A stretch of 64,000 nucleotides of DNA from Chelydra serpentina. Taxonomy: Eukaryota > Chordata > Testudines > Chelydridae. The notes beneath the pieces are model-generated. The model did no database searches and had not been told where the DNA came from. It saw only the letters and a list, made by a program, of their open reading frames with translations. Below, in pieces: positions 44,253-55,050 of this stretch. Each line of letters starts with the position of its first letter. The stretch's first letter is position 1. Both the position numbers and the translations under genes were made by a program. The stretch is taken from NCBI GenBank assembly GCA_037349315.1, contig JBAIAC010000003.1:9176501-9240500 (forward strand). Direction: 5' to 3'.

Positions 44253-44403
44253 ATAGGAGGTCAGACTACATAACTGTAGTTGTTCCTTCTTGTGTTACTA
44301 TCATGGATGAATGTCATCCTTGTTTATCATTAACCATCATTTATTGTTACTAATATACTGAAATGTCCATAAATGTGCAAGGTGCTTTTCAGACATACAA
44401 TAA

Positions 44404-44625
<222 letters not shown>

Positions 44626-44864
44626 TAGACTTCTGCTCATTGATGAAGAAAATAGGTCAATACTAGTTATAATCCCTGGAAGTCAGGAGAACTTGTTCAA
44701 CTTTAAAATAAAAGTTTCTAAACTTGACATCTCTCACAAAAACAGCCAGAAAGAAACATAGTAGTTACTAAAACTACAAACTAAAAAATGCACAATGTGC
44801 CCCATTGTGTTTGGTACTGTACACACACGATGAGAGGTACCCCATATCCTGAAGAGTTTACAAG

Positions 44865-44966
44865 CTATTTAGACAAGACAAAAGCATAAGGAGGTGAAGT
44901 GACTTGCCCAAGGTCATCTAGCCAGTTAGTGACCAGAGCTGGGAAAAGAACCCAGGTCTTCTTCGT
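44865..44966 (-). repeat. MIR-like fragment, reversed
   Basis: The phrases 'gaagtgacttgcccaaggtc' and 'gaacccaggtcttcttcg' are the reversed MIR core. Confidence 0.55.
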
Positions 44967-45245
44967 TGTAGTGTTACAGTAAAGTTGTCATGATTGGATT
45001 AGCAGGGCTACCCAGAACACTATGGGATGGTGCCATGCTCTGCCTTTCCCTGCCTTCCTCCCACTCTGTTGTGATGCAGTTAAATAATGCAGCAAGTTCC
45101 CAGCCTGCGATGCTATGAGTAGACTTATTTTTGTTGCACTGAGTGGCCCCTTTACTGGGGATAAAAGATGCCAGTAGGAGCTCTGGTAGCAGGGGAGTAG
45201 GACAGAAACACATCTGAACAGGTAGGACTATGAATAACTTTAACT

Positions 45246-45480
45246 AATGGCATGTCTACATTATAATCAGAACTGTAACACTGGAGCTGTGGCAACATGA
45301 GCAGCAGCACAGACTGGTCACTCGAATACATACCCAGGGTCCCAGGTGGGCTTGTACAACCAGTGCTACGACCTGGCTTCACTGCTATTGTTACTCAAAC
45401 TAGTTCCATCAAAGCTAGCTCGGGTATGTCTACACATGCTGCAGTCACACCTCTGATTGCAGTGTAGATACACTGTAACA
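45246..45480. repeat. Degraded 'GTCTACA' MITE
   Basis: 'ggcatgtctacattataatc' on the left and 'gattgcagtgtagatacact' on the right are imperfect inverted ends of the second MITE family (compare 22838-23114). An extra internal 'gggtatgtctacacatgc' suggests a composite. Confidence 0.5.
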
Positions 45481-46011
45481 CAAGCTCCCTCTAGACCTGC
45501 TAGCAATGTCAGGAGTAATAAAAATCTCCCTTGCAGGGAGTGGGAGTGTGTGGGGTTCCTGGGGAAAGGTTAACTGTCAAATCATTGACTACATATCCCA
45601 GTACCAATGCCCCTGGAGTCTAACTGGTCAGTCAGCAAAATAACCTTAAATAATTTCTTCAGACCAGTTTTGTTCCAGACTCCAGATTTTAAGATGTACT
45701 GAATGAATGAGACCTCTGAGCTTGTACAACCAGCCCATATGGGAGCTGTAGATACACACAAAAGGGTTGTGCTTGTTTGTCTTTTGCAAATATCAGGAAG
45801 ATATTACGTTTTTATTGGCTTTTCACTCCAAAACAGCTTGAATGGTTTGCTTCAGACAGTTTTTCTGGTCTGAAAATAAGCATGGACATTTTCAAGTCCA
45901 AACAAAGTTTTTGAACAAAATTGAGAGTATTGGGATAAGGAGGTTGAGCCAGATCCCCAGCTGGTGTAAACCAGCTTTCTGTGGCACTTTGCAGATTTAC
46001 AATTGTGGGGC

Positions 46012-46025
46012 GGGGGGGGGGGGGG
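46012..46025 (+). repeat. Poly-G tract
   Basis: Fourteen G in a row, after 'gtggggc'. A C-rich tract (about 46204-46219) follows 180 bp later. Such tracts can fold as G-quadruplexes and are prone to sequencing error. Confidence 0.8.
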
Positions 46026-47114
46026 TCAGGCCCATAGATCTCATAATGAGAAGCTGATTGCAGTATTAGCTACAGAGTCATAGCTCCTGCTTAGCAATAT
46101 CCAGGAGTATGGGAAACAATGGGCATCCAGTTTTAATCATTTGCAGGATTTTTTGGCTGTTTCCAGAAAAAAATGGGCTTAATTAAAGGAAGCCATTTCT
46201 AGCGCCCCCCCCCCGCCCCGTTTGTTTTTTGTTTTGTTTTGTTTTTTTGCAGAGGACCTTAACAATATTCACCAATTTAGTTTTAACTCAGCCTTGCAGA
46301 AAAAAAAAGTTCTTCAGCTGAGAAATGCCCATTTTAGTCTACCCACCTTAATGAGGGTTAACTTCAAAGGTTGGTTGGAACCATTTAAATACCAACATTA
46401 TTGGTATTGTGGCAAAATTCATATGATACCCTGCAGTCACTAGAGAGAGCTTCACAAAAGTTGTGGTTCTTTTTTTAGAGCAGTGAGGTATTTTAATTGG
46501 GGCTTGCAAAACAAAAGCCCATAAAAAGTTCCAGCCACTCACTTTGTCTTTGCTTATCTACATTATCTGCTGTATTTTGAGAGTGATGTTTGTTTGCAGT
46601 CGACTATTTTTATTGCGTTTGTACTGGATTTAATTTCTTAAAAGATTTAGGGGAAAAAATAAAATAATGAAAAATATCCTATGGTTTTGGGGGTACACAC
46701 AGCCTGCACTTGCATGTGCAAATCAGGTAGTTTGGTGTCTAACCTAACCCTCCCAATTTGCCCATTTCATTTCTGAGGTTTGCCTATAGAAAAATTTAGT
46801 TAGGAAAAATAGTAGGCACCATTTTTTACTGTTCTTTATAGTAATATTTACAAAGTATATAACTAGTACAATGAAAGGTAACTTGAAAATATATCACTTA
46901 ACAGCTAAAATCCAGTGACCAATTCTAACTAACTAACTATGGAACACATAATTGTGAGGCATAGTACAGAGGTTTTATCGGAATGAGTCTGGGATGAGAA
47001 GCCTTGTGCTTTAGGTACCATGAGTTCAACAGTACAGAACTCAGAGCAAAAGAAGATCAAACACTCTCAGTGTGAACCTTACATAGCCTTTCTAGGCATA
47101 AAAACAACATGATG

Positions 47115-47285
47115 AGAATACTGAGCTCTTATGTAGCACTTTCATCGGTACATCTCAAAGTACTTTACAAAGGAGGTCAGTATCATTATTACAAATGGGA
47201 AAACTGAGGCAGAGAGACATTAAAGTGGCTAGCCCAAAGTCACTGACCAAGTTGGGAACAGAACCCCCAGTCTCAGGCCAATGCC
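47115..47285 (-). repeat. MIR-like SINE, reversed
   Basis: The phrases 'caaagtactttacaaaggag', 'aaatgggaaaactgaggcag' and 'aacagaacccccagtctc' are the reversed MIR order. Confidence 0.6.
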
Positions 47286-47428
47286 CGATGTGCCAGGTCA
47301 TATATCTCTGTGACCCTTCTATTGTGGAAAACTCCTATGTCTAGCCCTACAGGGATGTGTAATATTGGACTTTAAAGCTGTGACTTTTTTTGTGTCTAGA
47401 AAATTATGTCTCATCCTAGCCTGAGTCT

Positions 47429-47721
47429 TGGGGCAGGTCTACACTACCCATCGAATCGGCGGGTAGCGATCGATCTTTCGGGGATCGATTTTTCGCATCT
47501 AGTGTAGACGCGATAAATAGATCCCTGGTCGCTCTGCTGTCGACTCCGGTAATCCACTCCGGCGAGAGGCGGAAGAGGAGTTGATGGGGGAGCGGCAGCA
47601 GTCGATCCTGCCGTGTCCTCATGGTAAGTCGATTGAGGTACATTGACTTCAGCTACGCTAGTCACGTAGCTGAAGTTGCGTACCTTACATCGACCCCCGC
47701 TCCTAGTATAGACCAGGCCTT
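47429..47721 (+). mobile_element. TA-family MITE, copy 3
   Basis: It shares the order of copy 1 ('gaatcggcgggtagcgatcg', 'gactccggtaatccactccg', 'acttcagctacgctagtcac') and ends with 'agtatagaccaggcct'. The flanking TA is no longer visible. Confidence 0.85.
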
Positions 47722-47847
47722 GTGCATCCTGTGCAGGTGTTATTTGTGGGTCAGAATTCCACATTTAGAGAGGAGGGTTGATTTTTCTTAGAGCAATGCT
47801 GTTTGAGGGTCTGACCCAAACTCATTTAAATCTGCACAAGTCTTTCC

Positions 47848-47937
47848 AGATCTCTAAATGGCCCCTTCAAGGATTGAACTCATAACCCTGGGTTTAGCAG
47901 GCCAATGCTCAAACCACTGAGCTATCCCTCCCCCCTG
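47848..47937 (-). mobile_element. Cry SINE head only, reversed
   Basis: Only the tRNA-derived head ('gagctatccctccccc' reversed) and linker as far as 'ctctaaatggccc' are present. The CR1-like tail is missing, which is unusual for an element that needs its tail for mobilisation. Confidence 0.85.
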
Positions 47938-48127
47938 AATACATAGTGAATTCTGGATAATAAATATGGGGAGATTTTTCAGAAGTGCCTAAGGGATTTA
48001 GGAGCCCAAGCCGTATTGGAAGTCAATGAGAGGTTTGTGGCCCTGAATCCTGTAGGTGCCTAGCTAAATCATTGGAGTGACATTTTAGCCTGTGCAAAAG
48101 CAAGGGAGGCAGGAGGAATGGCTAGGT

Positions 48128-48570
48128 CAGGGGTGGCCAACCTCAGCCTGAGAAGGAGACAGAATTTACCAATGTACATTGCCAAAGAGCCACAGTAATA
48201 CATCAGCAGTCCCACACCAGCTCCCCCACCCTGCTTCCAGCGCCTCCCACCCATCGGCAGCCCTGCCAATCAGCGCTTCCCCCCACCCTCCCCGCACTTC
48301 CCGTCGGATCAGCTGTTTCATGGTGTGCAGTAGGTTCTGGGGGGCAGGGGGAGGAGAGAGGGTACAGTAGGCTCAGGGGAGGGCGCGGGAAGGGGTGGAG
48401 TGGGGGCTGGGCCTGTGGCAGAGCCAGGGGTTGAGCAGTGAGCATCCCTCGGCACATTGGAAAGTTGGCGCCTGTAGCTCCAGCCCTGGAGTTGGTGCCA
48501 ATACAAGGAGCCGCATATTAACTTCTGAAGAGCCGCATGCGGCTCCAGAGCCACAGGTTGGCCACCCGTG
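48128..48570. mobile_element. Non-autonomous hAT element (443 bp)
   Basis: The ends are CAGGGGTGGCCAACCT and AGGTTGGCCACCCGTG. The flanks ggctaggt (48120-48127) and ggttaggg (48571-48578) agree at 6 of 8. The interior is GC-rich and ends in a palindromic 'gagccgcatgcggctc'. Confidence 0.9.
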
Positions 48571-48584
48571 GGTTAGGGTGTTAG

Positions 48585-48690
48585 CCTGGGATGACCTGCA
48601 TTCATTTCTGTGTTCTATCAAAGGCTTTCTGTGTGACCTTGCATAAATCATGTCGTTTCTCTGTGCCTCACTTTCTCATCCATTAAAAAT
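48585..48690 (+). repeat. MIR-like fragment
   Basis: The phrases 'tgtgtgaccttgcataaatc' and 'ctctgtgcctcactttctca' match the MIR core in forward orientation. Confidence 0.6.
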
Positions 48691-48761
48691 TCTCTGAAGG
48701 ATGTTCCATTAGTTAAGAGACTTGAGTTCAATTCCCTACTTTGCCACAGGCTTCTCACTTA

Positions 48762-49056
48762 GGGCTGGTCTACACTAACCCCCTAATTCGAACTAAGATA
48801 CGCAACTTCAGCTACGTGAATAACGTAGCTGAAGTCGAACTATCTTAGTTCGAATGAAAAGGTACTTACCCGGGGTCCACACGCGGCGCACAGGCTCCCC
48901 CGTCGACTCCGCCTACTCCGTTCGCGGAGTAGGATTACCGGCGTCGACGGCGAGCACTTCCTGGTTCGATTTATCGCGTCTAGACAAGACACGATAAATC
49001 GATCCCAGAAGATCGATTGCTCGCCGCCGAAGCAGCGGGTAAGTATAGACGTACCC
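48762..49056 (-). mobile_element. TA-flanked MITE, copy 4, reversed
   Basis: The same family as 38570, in opposite orientation: starts GGGCTGGTCTACACT and ends AGTATAGACGTACCC, flanked by TA (48760-48761, 49057-49058). It contains the hairpin 'ttcgaactaagatacgcaac...' paired with 'ctatcttagttcgaa' and a second one at 'cgtcgactccgcctactccg'. Confidence 0.9.
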
Positions 49057-50097
49057 TAAGTCTCTCGGTGCCTCAAACAGACATGTCTGCTCACAAAGCT
49101 GATCAGGGCCTGAGCTACATTCATGCCCCTTTTCACTGATCTACCAGTATATGCTTGACATTTGTGTGACAGTCACACGCACTTCAAGTCCCCTTCCTGC
49201 TGCCAGAAAGGAGCCATAGTGCAAATAAGAATCAGGCCAGTTGGTCAGGAAAGCCGGCCCTTGTTGAATCTTACTCTGTAATTTTAGTTTCATGCTGGCT
49301 GGTACGATGCTAATTTATTCTACAATTACTCTCAATTTGCAGCACTCTGATGATGAAACACAAGTGCTAGGAAATCCTCTGACTGAGACTGAAGTTAGGA
49401 GCCTGAAGTAGTACTGCTCAGGGTGGTGTCAAAGTGAGCCGCCATCCTTCCTCTAACACTGCCGGTTAGTGTCAGAGATAAGGAACCCAACTTTACAGTC
49501 CATTGCGATCTGTCCTTAAATGGTCGGGGCACACCATAAATGCGTGTGACTTAGTGATGTCTGCAGAGATTTTATGACCGATGACTGAAGAGCCTGTCTT
49601 TTACCTTCAATTACTCCTTTATGATGCACAGAGACATCTTGGTGCAATGCACGCACGCATGCACAGCAGGGGCTTTGGGGAGTTTCTTGGGCTCTTTTTA
49701 TTTAAAAGGCTGACTTTTTTCAGATTAAAAACCAACAACCTTTCAAAGAATAGCAGAATGGGAATATACCAGGCCCTGAGCAAACCTTAACTTTTCTGGA
49801 AGAAAGAAACCCCAGGCCTGGTCCTGCAAGGTGCTGAGTATTTCCTCTATAGGATACTGTGCTGTGCTGTGATATGGGACTCCCTCAATTTCTCTTGTTC
49901 AAGCCATCCCACTTTAATTAAATATTAATTGGGCCCGAGGACAGTTGAGGATCGCTCTGTAGACCAGGGGTTAGAGCACTCACTGAGGTAATTATTTATC
50001 ATTCTGCTTCAGAGATGGCAGACCTGCCAGGTCAGAGTTTCTCCCCGCAAACAGTCTTAGGGCTTTATAGAGAACTTTGATTCGGGGAAGCCAGTGA

Positions 50098-50215
50098 AGA
50101 GGGAGGCCACAGAACTCTATTCCAAGTTCCATCACAGACTTGCTATGTGATGTTGGGCAAGTCACTTCACCTATTGATACCTCAGATTCCCCCTCTTGCA
50201 CGCGGAGATTACAAT
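50098..50215 (+). repeat. MIR-like fragment
   Basis: 'gatgttgggcaagtcacttc' and 'acctcagattccccctcttg' follow the forward MIR core order. Confidence 0.55.
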
Positions 50216-51334
50216 ACACACCATCCTTCCTGAAGCACCTAAGATTGACAAACACCAAATGTAGGTATAATGGGAATAGCGATAGCACTGTTGAGAGAGC
50301 GGCAGTGGCAAGGGGGTTGATGGCTCAGGTATTAAAATGCTATTAAAAGAGCTGGATTCTGTTCCTAGTTCTGCCACCGATCACCCAGTGACCACACCTC
50401 TGTTTCCTCTCCTGTCCTTATTTGTTTAGAGTGTAAGATCTTTTGTGGCAGAGACTGTTTGTACAGGGCCCTGATCTCATGTAGAGCCCTGAGCTGCCAC
50501 AGTAATATTAATAATAATCCTGCTGCCAAGTCTTTAACTCATACAAGGGAGTAACTCCAGTACTCATTAAGAAATTAAAGAAATGCAAACCCACAGTTCT
50601 CCAGGGTCGTATCTGCACAGCACTCGGTGTTTTGATTGATGAATACACAATTATGTTTATTTACATAGATTATTAAACCGTAAATTAGTCAAACAATTAA
50701 CATGACAGGAATGTACAAAGATTAAGATCAACTTAGACTGCAAAAGAGCAAATTATTTTAAGAGCAGTTACCTTTATAATCATGTTATGACATGCAGCAG
50801 CTTTAGCTGATCATTTCTACGCAAGTCATTGTAATGCAGTTTAGAAATAATTGATGGTTTCTCTTTTGTCTGTGCTTCATGCTAGTTAATTGAAATTGAT
50901 TTAAATTAAAAATAATTTACATGTTCTTTATAAGATTTCATTGAATTTACAAGGCCTGGAGCAAGCCACACTAATTATTGCTGTGTCGTTGTGGCAAGCT
51001 AGCGAGAAATTAGATATAAAAACTGAGCAAAAACTATATATAATTGCCATTAAAATGACTCGGGCATGAAAATTAATCAAATGGAGTTGGAAAAACATTC
51101 TTATTCCTACCAATTGTTGGAGGCCACAGTCTTTTTTGAACTTTCATTTGGATCACCTTTTTTCTTACTCCCTGAATCAGGCCATATTTTTAGTACACAT
51201 ATGTGGAGAAAATCCTTCCTTTTTCTGTTACCATATTCAGTAGAGAGTATACTTAATATCCACAGCCAAATTCTGACTCTAATTGCAACTCCAGCAGGGT
51301 TCCTGGGTGTAATTGGGTGCTCTTCTTTTTAAAC

Positions 51335-51775
51335 ATAGAAACTGGTATACTGAGTCAGCTTGTTCATCCTATAGTCTAATGCATCATGGTCCATCTACTT
51401 CAGTATTTTGTCTTTATCGGTGGGCAGCACCTGGTACTTCAGAGGAAGGTGCAAAAAACAAACAAGCAAACAAAAAACCCTTAGTAGGCAGTTATAATGA
51501 TCTGCCTCCACTAGTTAGAGATTGGTTTAAACCCTAAAGCGTAGGATCTTCACTTCCAAAGTATTTTTTTAAATGTAGTTGCTATTTTAACTCTGGATAC
51601 TGTTGTAATCCATAGAACTGTCTAATCCTTCTTTGAATCCTATTAAGTTCCTGGCATCAAAAACATCACGTGGCAATGAGTTCCATAGGCTAAAAAAAAA
51701 ATAATCAAAAAATACCTATGTGAAAAAAAAGGGCAACAGGCATTCCACATACTCACCAATCATGTTTTTCCCACT
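51335..51775 (-). mobile_element. Old CR1 3' end, reversed
   Basis: The phrases 'catagaaactggtatactga', 'ccttctttgaatcctattaa' and 'cacgtggcaatgagttccat' match, in order, the reversed CR1 copies at 27849 and 62944. It is highly diverged. Confidence 0.7.
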
Positions 51776-52289
51776 GATGATTACCTTCACCTGGAGCACT
51801 GTTCCACCTGGGCAAAAGAGCTGGAGCATAGCACTGAGCTCTCTGAACCTGCAACACTCATGATGAAGCACAAATCTTTGGGCCAGATTTCTCCCACCAG
51901 CATCACTGGATTATGCCTGGAATGAATATCGCCCATTTGTACAAGAGGTCATGTCATTTAGACCTCATGCAGTACACTTTTACATCCGTGTGCGTGACGA
52001 CATTCCTTCACGCAGCCCTGGTTTGGAGCTTGGAGAGGGTTTGGGGGTTGTGATTGGAAGTTCTACTTCCTCCCTTTTGTGCCTGTTTTGGTAAGTCTTT
52101 GCAGAGGTTGTTCATTACTTCATACAGTTCAACATCCGCAAGAGTGGCCACTCTCTTCCTCCATCTACTTAGCTCCCCATAATGGTTAGGAAGCTTCATC
52201 TGGTGCAATGGAACCTGGGTTCCTTTGGGCACATCACGTTTCACAGGCTTTCAGCTCACTTGAGGAGAAAAGACGAAGCTGAGTTAGTG

Positions 52290-52510
52290 TTGAGACCCTG
52301 GGCTGGACTCATGATCTGGTTCAATTTCCTGAATCCCTGTGTGACCTTATCACCTAACCTCTCTGTGACTTAGTTCCCCATCTCTAATATGAAGATAACA
52401 AGATTTCCTTTACTCCACCCATTGCAAGTCTTGCCTATTTAGACTGGAAGCTCTTTGGGGCAGGGACTGTCTCTCACTGTATCTGTACACGTTTGTGATT
52501 GACAGATGGG
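52290..52510 (+). repeat. MIR-like SINE and adjacent repeat
   Basis: 'ccctgtgtgaccttatcacc' and 'tctgtgacttagttccccat' match the forward MIR core. 'actggaagctctttggggca' resembles a phrase also found at 58890-58930. It ends about 105 bp before exon 52616. Confidence 0.55.
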
Positions 52511-52615
52511 TTCAACATGGCTGTGTATGCACATTAAGAACCAGAATGGACAAACTTGTGGGGTTTTCTTTTAGATGAATTGCAGCTAATAAACTTGTGA
52601 TCTTCCTTTTTTCAG

Positions 52616-52677
52616 GTAAGCCGGTAATGATAGTGACAGAGTACATGGAGAATGGCTCTCTCGACACATTTTTAAAG
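52616..52677 (+). CDS. EPHA5: EPHA5 exon: kinase hinge segment
   Basis: This 62-bp exon encodes [21 protein letters not shown], the beta-5 strand, hinge (TEYMENG) and start of helix D of the kinase. The hinge lines the ATP pocket; Thr of VTEYM is the gatekeeper position. The acceptor is ttttttcag|GT and the donor AAG|gtaaga at 52678. The first two bases complete Ser after VTK from the previous exon, and the last codon is complete (phase 0), matching the phase-0 start at 54841. Confidence 0.96.
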
Positions 52678-53934
52678 GTAAGATTCAAAATGCTCAGATG
52701 TTTTATTCTTGGAGGACAGTGGGGTCTCCTGTAAAGGTCATTCCCCCCTGGGAAATACTGTGAAGTGCTGGTGGAGTTACAGCTCCCCAAGTCCTACCTC
52801 CATCTACCACAATACAAACAAATATAATAATAACAACAAAATACAAAGCATTCTTTTCCTTTATGTGAGGAGCTCTGCATCAAAAAGCACTGTTTTTCAT
52901 GCCTCCCTTTACACAACTGCATTTTGGCACCAAATCTCCAAATGACCCGGTGGAGTAAAGATTTACATGTGTTTTGATGGCACTTTAGCAGTAGTGAGGA
53001 TTAGACCACGTGGGCAAGACACGTGGGGGGTTTGCATGTGCCCTGTATTGTTTACAACCTTGACTCGGAGGGATAGTCATCCGTGGGGTTTTTACATAGG
53101 TAACCCTTCTGCCAGGTGGAGCCAGGAGCAACCAGAGCCGGTTCAATATCTAGGGTTTCCTTTTCAACCATACAACACAGAACCGGCTCGAGCCCCCCAC
53201 CCAGTAACCTGGGGAAATTACACAGCACCCCTAGGCACCTCTGAGAGACAATACTTCCCCACTCGCAAGAACAGAGTCTGAGTGTAGAAAAGAAGCTTTT
53301 AATGAAAGGAGAGAAGTCACCCAACATTAATTAGGGAAAATGCCACAAGCAGGATTCATAACCATAAAATTGTGAGCAGGACGCCCACCCCATAGTGCAT
53401 GGGGCAGAGCCTTCTGCCTCATGTTCTTGAGTTCTACAACCAAAAGTTCCTTCACCGTGCCCACCTCTGCTCCCTCATCACACCCCACTCACCGTGGCTG
53501 TCCTTGGTCAGTGAGAACCCAGGGTTCAGAGGTGCATCTGTGTGAGTTCACCTCACCCCGGGGAAGAAGGCACCTTGCTAGCTCTGCCATTTGTGCTCTT
53601 GCTCTGGCTGACTGTCACTCGTTCTGCGGGCTGCCCTGCCAGCCGCTCGTTCTGCTGGCCGCCCTGCCAGCCACTCACTCCACTGGCCGCCTTGCCAACC
53701 ACCTGCTCGCCACTCCTGCCGGCCGCCCATCAGACAGTCAACTTCTGTTGCTACCTGCCTCTCTACTGTGACCTCTGCAGGACACGTCTTCACTAGCAAT
53801 GTTAAAGTGCTGGACGCGGCAGTGCTCTCCCAGCACTCTAAAAAACCCACCTCCACGGGGGGAATCGCTCCCAGCGCTGGTGCACTGTCTACACTGGTGC
53901 ACTGTTATCTGCCTCTGGACATTTCCACTGCTTG

Positions 53935-54061
53935 CATCCGAAGAAGTGGGTATTGACCCACGAAAGCTTATGCTCCAATACCTCTGTTAGTCTATACGGT
54001 GCCACAGGACTCTTTGTCGCTTCTACAGATCCAGACTAACACGGCTACCCCTCTGATACTG
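53935..54061 (-). mobile_element. SINE-like turtle repeat, reversed, with target duplication
   Basis: It is the reverse of 36635-36770. The sequence 'actgtctacactgg' occurs both before the insert (about 53886-53899) and directly after it (about 54057-54070), a LINE-type duplication of the MITE it inserted into. Confidence 0.75.
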
Positions 54062-54099
54062 TCTACACTGGCACTTTACAGCGCTGATGCAAAGTGGGG

Positions 54100-54191
54100 T
54101 TTGGGGTGGAGGCTGACAGTTTGTGCCCCCCCCTCATGTAATAACCTCACAACCCCCTGAGGGGTCATGACCCCCAGTTTGAGAACCCCTG
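54100..54191. mobile_element. Truncated hAT end
   Basis: It ends AGTTTGAGAACCCCTG at 54191, a hAT terminal repeat like CAGGGGTTCTCAAACT reversed. The other terminus is missing. Confidence 0.6.
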
Positions 54192-54840
54192 GGTTAAACC
54201 CTTGGGGAGAGTCTACATCTCCTAGCTGGGACACCTGTCCCCAACCCTCTTACTTTCACAGGGGTCTGGCATTTAAGCTGAGGGCAACCCCCTCATTTGG
54301 GACAGGTTAAGCACAGTTCTACTCCCCTTTATTCATACAACAATGACAGCACCATTCATAACTGCATTTCATGACCCTGCATTCAGTACTAAAGTGATTT
54401 GTAGCCCAACACCAGCCAAAGTTGATTACTTTGAGCAACACACCGCTCTATCTGCTTTATATCTAAGCAGAGTAGGTGTGTTCATGTAAATACAGTTTGC
54501 TCCTGAAGTCTCTCCCCCTCCTATCTAGCTGTCAGGGGAGAATTCATTCTGACCCTGCTTACATCTACACAGAAATTGTGTATGCTATAAGTGGTAGGTT
54601 AGGTAACTCCCTAGTCATGAATTAAGAGCTCTGTTGTCTCAGCTTAGTCTCTAGAGATCACTATTCCAAACTATGACACCTTCAGAAGCCTCAGGGCCAG
54701 AGCATCATGGTCATTAATTATGAATTCCCCTATTTGCCATTGCATGAGACGTGCCCTGACTCTGTTATTTGTGCATGTGTGTAACTCAAGGTGCGAAGAA
54801 CACTGCACGCTGTGATTGAAATCTCTCCTTATCTTTGCAG

Positions 54841-55050
54841 AAGAACGATGGGCAGTTCACTGTCATTCAGCTGGTTGGGATGCTGAGAGGCATTGCGTCT
54901 GGGATGAAGTACCTGTCAGACATGGGTTATGTACATAGAGACCTTGCTGCTAGAAACATCCTCATCAACAGCAATTTAGTGTGCAAAGTGTCTGACTTTG
55001 GGCTGTCCAGAGTCCTAGAAGATGACCCTGAAGCAGCATATACAACAAGG
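54841..55050 (+). CDS. EPHA5: EPHA5 exon: catalytic loop, DFG and activation loop
   Basis: The 210-bp exon (70 codons) encodes [20 protein letters not shown], then [19 protein letters not shown] and [18 protein letters not shown], ending [13 protein letters not shown]. It holds the catalytic HRDLAARN loop, with the catalytic Asp codon at 54940-54942, the Mg-binding DFG with its Asp codon at 54994-54996, and the activation-loop tyrosine (codon 55039-55041). All catalytic residues are present, so the kinase should be active, unlike EPHA10 or EPHB6. The acceptor is ctttgcag and the donor AGG|gtaggt at 55051. It is in phase 0 on both sides. Confidence 0.97.

Larger units (their letters stand above)
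53100..54480. mobile_element. LTR-like block with nested MITE, SINE-like and hAT pieces
   Basis: It has the composition and phrases of an LTR (for example 'gaagcttttaatgaaag', 'ccctttattcatacaacaat') but no termini I can fix. Inside it are a MITE ('acacgtcttcactagcaatg', about 53777), a reversed SINE-like repeat (53918-54048) and a hAT end (54191). Confidence 0.4.
52678..54840 (+). other. EPHA5 intron between hinge and catalytic-loop exons
   Basis: The 2.2-kb intron is largely an LTR-like block (about 53100-54480) with nested MITE, SINE-like and hAT pieces. The flanks 52678-53100 and 54480-54840 contain nothing recognisable. Confidence 0.7.

Noticed and set aside
43449..44273. 274-codon ORF as a proline/alanine-rich protein
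   Set aside because: It crosses the hAT ends and target duplication, consists of tandem repeats, and equally long frames are open on the other strand.
54841..55050. Kinase exons assigned to EPHA3, EPHA4 or EPHA7
   Set aside because: [28 protein letters not shown] and WEMTNQD, together with the transmembrane segment and the cassette exon, fit EPHA5 best.
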